NCBI GenBank assembly: GCA_022424955.1
Contig: JAKMGK010000073.1
Span: 1-47,322 of the forward strand
DNA: 47,322 bases
Source: Flavobacteriaceae bacterium
GTDB taxonomy: Bacteria > Bacteroidota > Bacteroidia > Flavobacteriales > Flavobacteriaceae
Direction of reading: 5' to 3'
Below, piece by piece: positions 42,832-47,322 of the stretch (the first letter of the stretch is position 1; every line of letters starts with the position of its first letter). Under the pieces are notes generated by a model. That model saw only the letters and a program-made list of their open reading frames with translations, had not been told where the DNA came from and did no database searches. The position numbers and the translations under genes are program-made.

Positions 42832-45315
42832 TCAATGATTTATCTTGATTTGTAACATTATATTTCTTCCGAGTTCATCTGCGTAAAAACGTAATCGATT
42901 GAGATAATTTCTATAAGATGTATCCAATAGATTTTCAAAGATAATAGATATACTAATTTTATCTGAGAAAAATGGATAAGCCCCCCAATGTAGCTCCATG
43001 CCAAGAAGATGATAGCCCTTTGGTGGAGTACTAATGTCAACAATCCTGTCAACTCTTTTTCCATATTCAATAAAGGAAGTTTCAAAATTGTGATTTGGAA
43101 ATTGATTTTGACTTAAAGTAATTCTATTAGAAACAGCCATTGAAAATGATTTGAATTTAGGTGTTGAAAATTGAATATAATTAGTTGATGTAAAAGGGGG
43201 TATATTAATTAAAGGCGTCTTACTTTTTCTTTCATATCCTTGTATCCAAGAAGAAGTACTTCTAACTGTGAAATTTTTGTTTAGCTTAAGATTAAAGTCA
43301 AAATCGAACCCTCTAATTACAGAGCTTACGTCTCTATATTCCCAAACTGGAAAAGCACCTCTTATGGTGTACTCAATCCCAGTAGGCTCAATAATGATAT
43401 AATTATGACCAATACTATAATGAGGACTAAAATTGAATTTAAAATTCCCAATGTCTTTTTCAAAATCTAAAACTAATTTTTGTATAGTTTCACTTTTTAA
43501 GAAAGGATTTCCATACTCAATAGTTGCTAATGAATGATGAAGTCCATCACTAAACATCTCAGCAATATCTGGAGCACGCTCGGTATGAAATAAATTTAAG
43601 CTTAGTTTATACTCCTCCAATAAAGAAAGTTTTACCCCTGTGTTAATAGACAAATTATTAAAAATCAACCTTTGCTCTATTAACTTTTGATTTAACACTT
43701 CATTTATCACAAACGGGGCCAACATTTCGTCATAATTTTCTTCTTCCCAACGTTTATTTTTGTAGTATTTCTTGATGTGGTTGTTTTGGTGGCCAAAACG
43801 AAATCCAAATGCTAGACCAAGGCTATTCGATGGAATTAAACTAACAGTAAAATATGATCCTAATTCTGTTTTAAGGTAATCAGGAATTAATCTTCTTGTT
43901 CCTGTCTCTGGGTCTGATTGGTTATCCTGTATTTGGAAAAAAACTCCTGAGTCTAATGACCAATTAGATTTCTCCCACGTATAGTTAGATATTAAATCGT
44001 AGGTGTTCAATGTAAGATCAATTGCAGGCTTATATTTTAAATCCCCCCTTCTCACATCATACTCCTTCCTATTATTTCTTTGCCAACTAAATTCAGTATT
44101 TAATTTACCATTTGAGCTATTCCTTTTAGAATATTGGATACTAGCAGTATGATGTTTATTTATTTGTTTTGGTGAATTTACTTTATAATCAAATGGGTTT
44201 ATGACTGTGGGGTTGTTTGACTCAATTGCAAAAACTAAATCATTAACATTTCCTACATGTGAACTTCTTAGAATACCGATTTCTTGACTGAAATAACTGA
44301 AATCTGTTTTCCATTGGCTAAGAATTTTGTTTTTCCCTACCGTAAATGAAATATTTTTTTCATTGGTACCCGTATTAGAAAGTATATAATTTGGTGATGA
44401 AAAATCACCACTTCTTTTAATTGTTCCTTGAACTTTAAAATAATTTCCATTACTGAAAGATTTTGTCCAAGAACTAATAAAATTCATCCCGCGTCCATTT
44501 GAATATCCATTTAAAATTGATTTTCCGTACAAAGAGTCATTAATTAATGGAAGCTTTTTTTCTAGAACAATTATACCCCCGGGTGTATCTCCAGAATATT
44601 TTAAAACTCCTGCTCCTTTAACCAATCGAATTTCATCAAAGGCATTTTGATCTATATTAGGAGCATGATCTTGTCCCCATTGTTGATTTTCAATCTGAAT
44701 ACCATCATAAATTATTCCTACTCGACTCCCAAACATTCCATGAATCATTGGTTTAGCTATTCCATTTCCAGTAGTCAAAATATTTACACCACTAATTTGC
44801 TCCAAAGCTTTCGCTAAACCCCTTCCACTGTATTTGTCCTTTTGTAAATCAGAAAGTAAATAGGTCTTTGCAGAGGAGGAGAGTTCTCTAATTCTACTTC
44901 CCTCCACAATTACTTCATTTAAAGATTCAATGTGGTGCTCAGTGTAAAATTTTCTAAAGACTGACTTTTTTAAATTTACCTCCTGAAATAAATCCTTACA
45001 ATTTAGATGCGAAATTTTTAAGAGAATATTTTCTGGACATAGGTTTTTAAGTCTGAAAAAACCTTCATCATCGGAGAATACTGTTTGATCACTATTAACA
45101 ACTTTTATTGTTGCTTGACCAATTGGAGAGTTATCATGTAAGTCTAAAATTTGCCCCTCAAATTCCAGATCACACTTTTGGGAATAACAAAAAATTACGG
45201 CCAACAAGCATATGATGGCCGCAATTTTATTTTTATTAAAACTCTTAATGTTAAAATTATTGGAATTAGTTATTAATAGTTTAAAAAAAACTTTAAAAAA
45301 CTCATTCTTCAACAT
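42832..45315 (-). CDS. TonB-dependent receptor of the metal-type module
   Basis: An 827-residue outer-membrane receptor. The start at 45315 (MLKNEFFKVFFKLL) is preferred: it overlaps the lipoprotein stop by 14 nt, and the longer frame to 45393 lies wholly within that gene. A long N-terminus precedes the signal helix IAAIICLLAVIFCYSQ. A carboxypeptidase-regulatory domain follows (EGQILDLHDNSPIGQATIKV), then a plug (SSSAKTYLLSDLQKDKYSGRG, GIIYDGIQIENQQWGQDHAPNID in pieces) and a barrel. The QWGQDHAPNID stretch resembles Zn/Cu-type receptors. The protein ends KINH without the usual terminal aromatic. The coding sequence is AT-rich, with mostly AGA/CGA Arg codons. Confidence 0.9.
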   Translation of the reverse strand: MLKNEFFKVFFKLLITNSNNFNIKSFNKNKIAAIICLLAVIFCYSQKCDLEFEGQILDLHDNSPIGQATIKVVNSDQTVFSDDEGFFRLKNLCPENILLKISHLNCKDLFQEVNLKKSVFRKFYTEHHIESLNEVIVEGSRIRELSSSAKTYLLSDLQKDKYSGRGLAKALEQISGVNILTTGNGIAKPMIHGMFGSRVGIIYDGIQIENQQWGQDHAPNIDQNAFDEIRLVKGAGVLKYSGDTPGGIIVLEKKLPLINDSLYGKSILNGYSNGRGMNFISSWTKSFSNGNYFKVQGTIKRSGDFSSPNYILSNTGTNEKNISFTVGKNKILSQWKTDFSYFSQEIGILRSSHVGNVNDLVFAIESNNPTVINPFDYKVNSPKQINKHHTASIQYSKRNSSNGKLNTEFSWQRNNRKEYDVRRGDLKYKPAIDLTLNTYDLISNYTWEKSNWSLDSGVFFQIQDNQSDPETGTRRLIPDYLKTELGSYFTVSLIPSNSLGLAFGFRFGHQNNHIKKYYKNKRWEEENYDEMLAPFVINEVLNQKLIEQRLIFNNLSINTGVKLSLLEEYKLSLNLFHTERAPDIAEMFSDGLHHSLATIEYGNPFLKSETIQKLVLDFEKDIGNFKFNFSPHYSIGHNYIIIEPTGIEYTIRGAFPVWEYRDVSSVIRGFDFDFNLKLNKNFTVRSTSSWIQGYERKSKTPLINIPPFTSTNYIQFSTPKFKSFSMAVSNRITLSQNQFPNHNFETSFIEYGKRVDRIVDISTPPKGYHLLGMELHWGAYPFFSDKISISIIFENLLDTSYRNYLNRLRFYADELGRNIMLQIKINH

Positions 45316-45913
45316 GTACCTCAAACTCAATTTCAAAATCAGTTGCTCCACCAAAATCATTTCTTGTAGATCCTGTTTTTGAAGTCGGTTCATGAATGAG
45401 ATAACTAACTACATCTCCAGAGGTTTCACCTGTTGTCGTCCAGGTCGTTTTAAGGAATAATGGATTCCCATCACTATCGCTATTATCGTTCGAACCAGAT
45501 GCAATAGAAAAACCACTTAGCTCATCGGTTATTGCGTAAAATATTTGATGCTCATCGGCCTCCTCAATTACCTCCAATGTAATATTTTCAACATTATTTG
45601 GATCTGTGTCATTATAGATCAACATAGAGACGTTATAACTAGAATTAGGTTCTAATTCAATCTCGATATGCTCTCCTTCATGGCCATCATGATCGTCATC
45701 ATCATCCTCATCCTCATCGTCATGGGCATGACCCTCAACTTCGAAATTATATGTGATTGTTTCAGATGATCCAACTTTAGTTACCTCTAAAGTAACCAAG
45801 GTAATAACCTCCTCCTCATTAGCTGGTTCGGGATCCTCATCTTTAGAGCAGGCAGATATTAAAATAAATAGAAATAGGGGAATAATTGGTTTTAAGAATG
45901 TATTTTTTAACAT
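45302..45913 (-). CDS. Asp/His-rich lipoprotein, probable metal-binding partner
   Basis: 203 residues with a lipoprotein signal (MLKNTFLKPIIPLFLFILISAC). Residues about 62-83 hold a striking acidic/His run (HAHDDEDEDDDDDHDGHE, then GEH) suited to bind Zn, Cu or other divalent ions. The remainder is a beta-rich domain (ITYNFEVEG, IELEPNSSYNVSMLIYN, FEIEFEVHVEE). It overlaps the receptor gene by 14 nt, indicating translational coupling. It is probably a surface lipoprotein handing metal to the receptor. The metal is not determinable from sequence. Confidence 0.75.
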   Translation of the reverse strand: MLKNTFLKPIIPLFLFILISACSKDEDPEPANEEEVITLVTLEVTKVGSSETITYNFEVEGHAHDDEDEDDDDDHDGHEGEHIEIELEPNSSYNVSMLIYNDTDPNNVENITLEVIEEADEHQIFYAITDELSGFSIASGSNDNSDSDGNPLFLKTTWTTTGETSGDVVSYLIHEPTSKTGSTRNDFGGATDFEIEFEVHVEE

Positions 45914-45970
45914 GATATTAATTTTTAAGTGGATAGATTTGGAATTGACCCTTTTAGGTCATAGTAAACT

Positions 45971-46297
45971 CTAAAAAAGTTGTATCCTAGGTGGACCTCG
46001 AAGTGTATAATTTAAATCTACAGAATAAAAATCTCCCTCATCGAAAAAAGAAAATTTCTTTTGCTTAGAGGAATTAACAACCATTAAATCGGCTACAGAT
46101 GAAATTTCTAAACTAGGGGCAAATTGATAGTCTATTATGTTACAATCCAAATCAAGTGCATGAAGGTGAATTTCAGAAATTTCACAAGTACTGTGATCAT
46201 GCTCTTCAAAGAGGTGAGAAAAGGAACCTAAATAAGGTAACATCAATATAACCGTCAATAAAGAGGAAAAGAGAATTTTATTTAGGTTGAGTGCCAT
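45971..46297 (-). CDS. Small exported His/Cys protein
   Basis: 108 residues with a signal sequence (LNKILFSSLLTVILMLPYLGS) and the mature motif HLFEEHDHSTCEISEIHLHA, then LDLDC. The His and Cys spacing suggests a metal site. It resembles small flavobacterial proteins found beside TonB receptors of metal loci, but I cannot name a family with certainty. First gene of the module; a weak -7-like TACATTTA lies on the minus strand at 46320-46327. Confidence 0.7.
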   Translation of the reverse strand: MALNLNKILFSSLLTVILMLPYLGSFSHLFEEHDHSTCEISEIHLHALDLDCNIIDYQFAPSLEISSVADLMVVNSSKQKKFSFFDEGDFYSVDLNYTLRGPPRIQLF

Positions 46298-46407
46298 TTT
46301 TCTTAATAATTAAGCGAAGTAAATGTAGTTAATAATCTTTAATTTTTCACATAAGCTTTTTACATAATTACTATTCATTTCAACACTGTTTTGTATTGTT
46401 GTTTTGA

Positions 46408-46512
46408 ATGTGCCAAAACCCAATGAAGAAGCGTCCTCCTAATATGCACCAATGGGATGGTTATGATTCCTTAAGGCATTTTGTGATGGGAAGTAAAGTT
46501 CGACATTTCTGA
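46408..46512 (+). CDS. Possible 34-codon small ORF
   Basis: ATG 46408 (or 46423) to TGA 46512. The central part reads KKRPPNMHQWDGYDSLRHF and the end VMGSKVRHF, rich in aromatic and basic residues. A stop lies in frame directly before the first ATG. It fills part of the 273-bp gap between the metal module and the ABC transporter. Nothing independent supports translation; it could be a gene remnant or chance. Confidence 0.3.
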   Translation: MCQNPMKKRPPNMHQWDGYDSLRHFVMGSKVRHF

Positions 46513-46570
46513 TTATTACATGAAAATCGACATTTTTTGTATTCAAAGGGATTGTTGTATCTATGCAGCA

Positions 46571-47322
46571 ATGAAAGCAAAACAAAAAGTATCGTTTCAG
46601 TGGGCGTTTAAGGAATACATTTGGCCCCGTCGTAAAATTGTTTCCATTGGTTTATTCTTGATCATCATAAGAAGTCTTTCGGGCTTAGTGCTGCCTTATG
46701 CAAGTAAAGCACTCATCGACGAAGTAATTCCTTCTAAAGACATTGATGCCTTGACCTATTTATTAATTGCTGTAGGGGTTTCGCTCTTATTACAGTCAAT
46801 TAGTTCTTTTTCTTTAACACGTCTTTTGAGCGTAGAGGCACAACATCTTATTTCTGTACTTAGAGCAAATGTGCAAAAAAAACTGTTAAAACTGCCTGTT
46901 AGCTTTTTCGACAATCAAAAAGCAGGTGCCCTTGTGTCGCGAGTAATGACCGATGTCGAAGGAGTACGAAACTTAGTTGGGACTGGATTAGTTCAACTTT
47001 TCGGTGGGTCTATCACTGCTATAATTTCGTTAATAATACTAATCAACATCAATGGGTGGATGACGTTATTTGTCCTCCTTCCTGTGGGAATATTTGCTGT
47101 GATTGCCTTAAAAGCCTTTGGTCATATAAGACCTATTTTCCGCGATCGCGGAAAAATCAATGCTGAAGTTACCGGCCGCTTAACAGAAACCCTTAATGGG
47201 ATTCGTGTCATCAAGGGGTTTAATGCAGAAAAGCAAGAACAAAAAACCTTTGAACTAGGGGTAGAGCGCCTCTTTCTCAATGTCAAAAAAAGTCTTACCG
47301 CCACGGCATTTATGACCAGCGC
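46571..47322 (+). CDS. ABC transporter permease/ATP-binding protein, 5' part
   Basis: Open to the window end (250 codons, no stop). The N-terminal half of a type IV exporter (ABCB-like): basic start MKAKQKVSFQWAFKEYIWPRR, membrane helices such as SIGLFLIIIRSLSGLVLPYASK and a second near LTYLLIAVGVSLLLQSI. The diagnostic SFFDNQKAGALVSRVMTDVEG loop follows, and the coupling segment GRLTETLNGIRVIKGFNAEK. The nucleotide-binding domain is expected beyond 47322. Substrate unknown. Confidence 0.9.
   Translation, partial: MKAKQKVSFQWAFKEYIWPRRKIVSIGLFLIIIRSLSGLVLPYASKALIDEVIPSKDIDALTYLLIAVGVSLLLQSISSFSLTRLLSVEAQHLISVLRANVQKKLLKLPVSFFDNQKAGALVSRVMTDVEGVRNLVGTGLVQLFGGSITAIISLIILININGWMTLFVLLPVGIFAVIALKAFGHIRPIFRDRGKINAEVTGRLTETLNGIRVIKGFNAEKQEQKTFELGVERLFLNVKKSLTATAFMTS

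Noticed and set aside
42858-43085. 75-codon minus-strand alternative frame at the receptor 3' end
   Set aside because: It lies fully within the receptor gene in another frame; the receptor frame shows the conserved barrel end.
46303-46336. TTAATAAT direct repeat (46303-46310 and 46329-46336) before the metal module as a Zur-type operator
   Set aside because: Short, AT-only and not a palindrome; cannot be separated from background without comparison to relatives.

Overview
The window looks like a chromosomal segment of a Flavobacteriia member (Bacteroidota), probably of the Flavobacteriaceae type. The case rests on several things. DUF4270, a long eukaryote-like IleRS, a Cys-poor DksA-like protein and SusC-style TonB-dependent receptors with an N-terminal carboxypeptidase-regulatory domain are all present. 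Many start sites are preceded by the Bacteroidota -7 element TAnnTTTG, and almost no gene has a Shine-Dalgarno sequence. Most of the window is ordinary core genome. No tRNA, rRNA, IS element or CRISPR array was seen.

Layout. 0.15-4.6 kb (minus): short GT5-like protein, DUF4270 lipoprotein and glmS. 4.7-12.9 kb (plus): panC, panD, a YbhN/LPG-synthase-like membrane protein, radA, gdhA, recO and a TonB-dependent receptor. 12.9-13.5 kb (minus): GNAT acetyltransferase. 13.5-18.6 kb (plus): ileS, DksA-like protein, a secreted hypothetical and lspA. 18.6-28.2 kb: 5-FCL (minus); uvrC, DUF3108, M23 peptidase and pgi (plus); then a minus-strand group of a conserved hypothetical, a DoxX-like protein, rsmI and recJ. 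28.3-33.3 kb (plus): tdk-alr, asd and a prolyl oligopeptidase lipoprotein, closed by a strong bidirectional terminator. 33.3-38.2 kb (minus): pdxA, DUF177, rpmF, fabH, accB and accC, the classical fatty-acid/ribosome cluster. 38.2-40.1 kb (plus): ribE and a CPA1-type Na+/H+ antiporter.

40.1-42.6 kb holds the most unusual element. A short transcription unit has a TAnnTTTG promoter, a small hairpin, a 12-nt perfect complement of the 16S rRNA tail, a 20-codon ORF, an anti-SD-like sequence that can pair back onto that Shine-Dalgarno, and a strong intrinsic terminator. It lies just upstream of a 2OG-Fe(II) oxygenase / ABA4-like / PepSY gene set. A strong SD is exceptional in a phylum whose ribosomes normally hide the anti-SD, so this may be a translation-status sensor, a leader-peptide attenuator, or a regulatory RNA/microprotein.

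42.6-46.3 kb (minus) appears to be a replaced segment. An AT-richer three-gene module lies next to an orphan C-terminal fragment of a second, related receptor. The module comprises a secreted His/Cys protein, an Asp/His-rich lipoprotein and a TonB-dependent receptor, and is probably for divalent-metal acquisition. The fragment abuts a small membrane protein and looks like the scar of an older receptor gene. The window ends inside an ABC exporter gene (plus).
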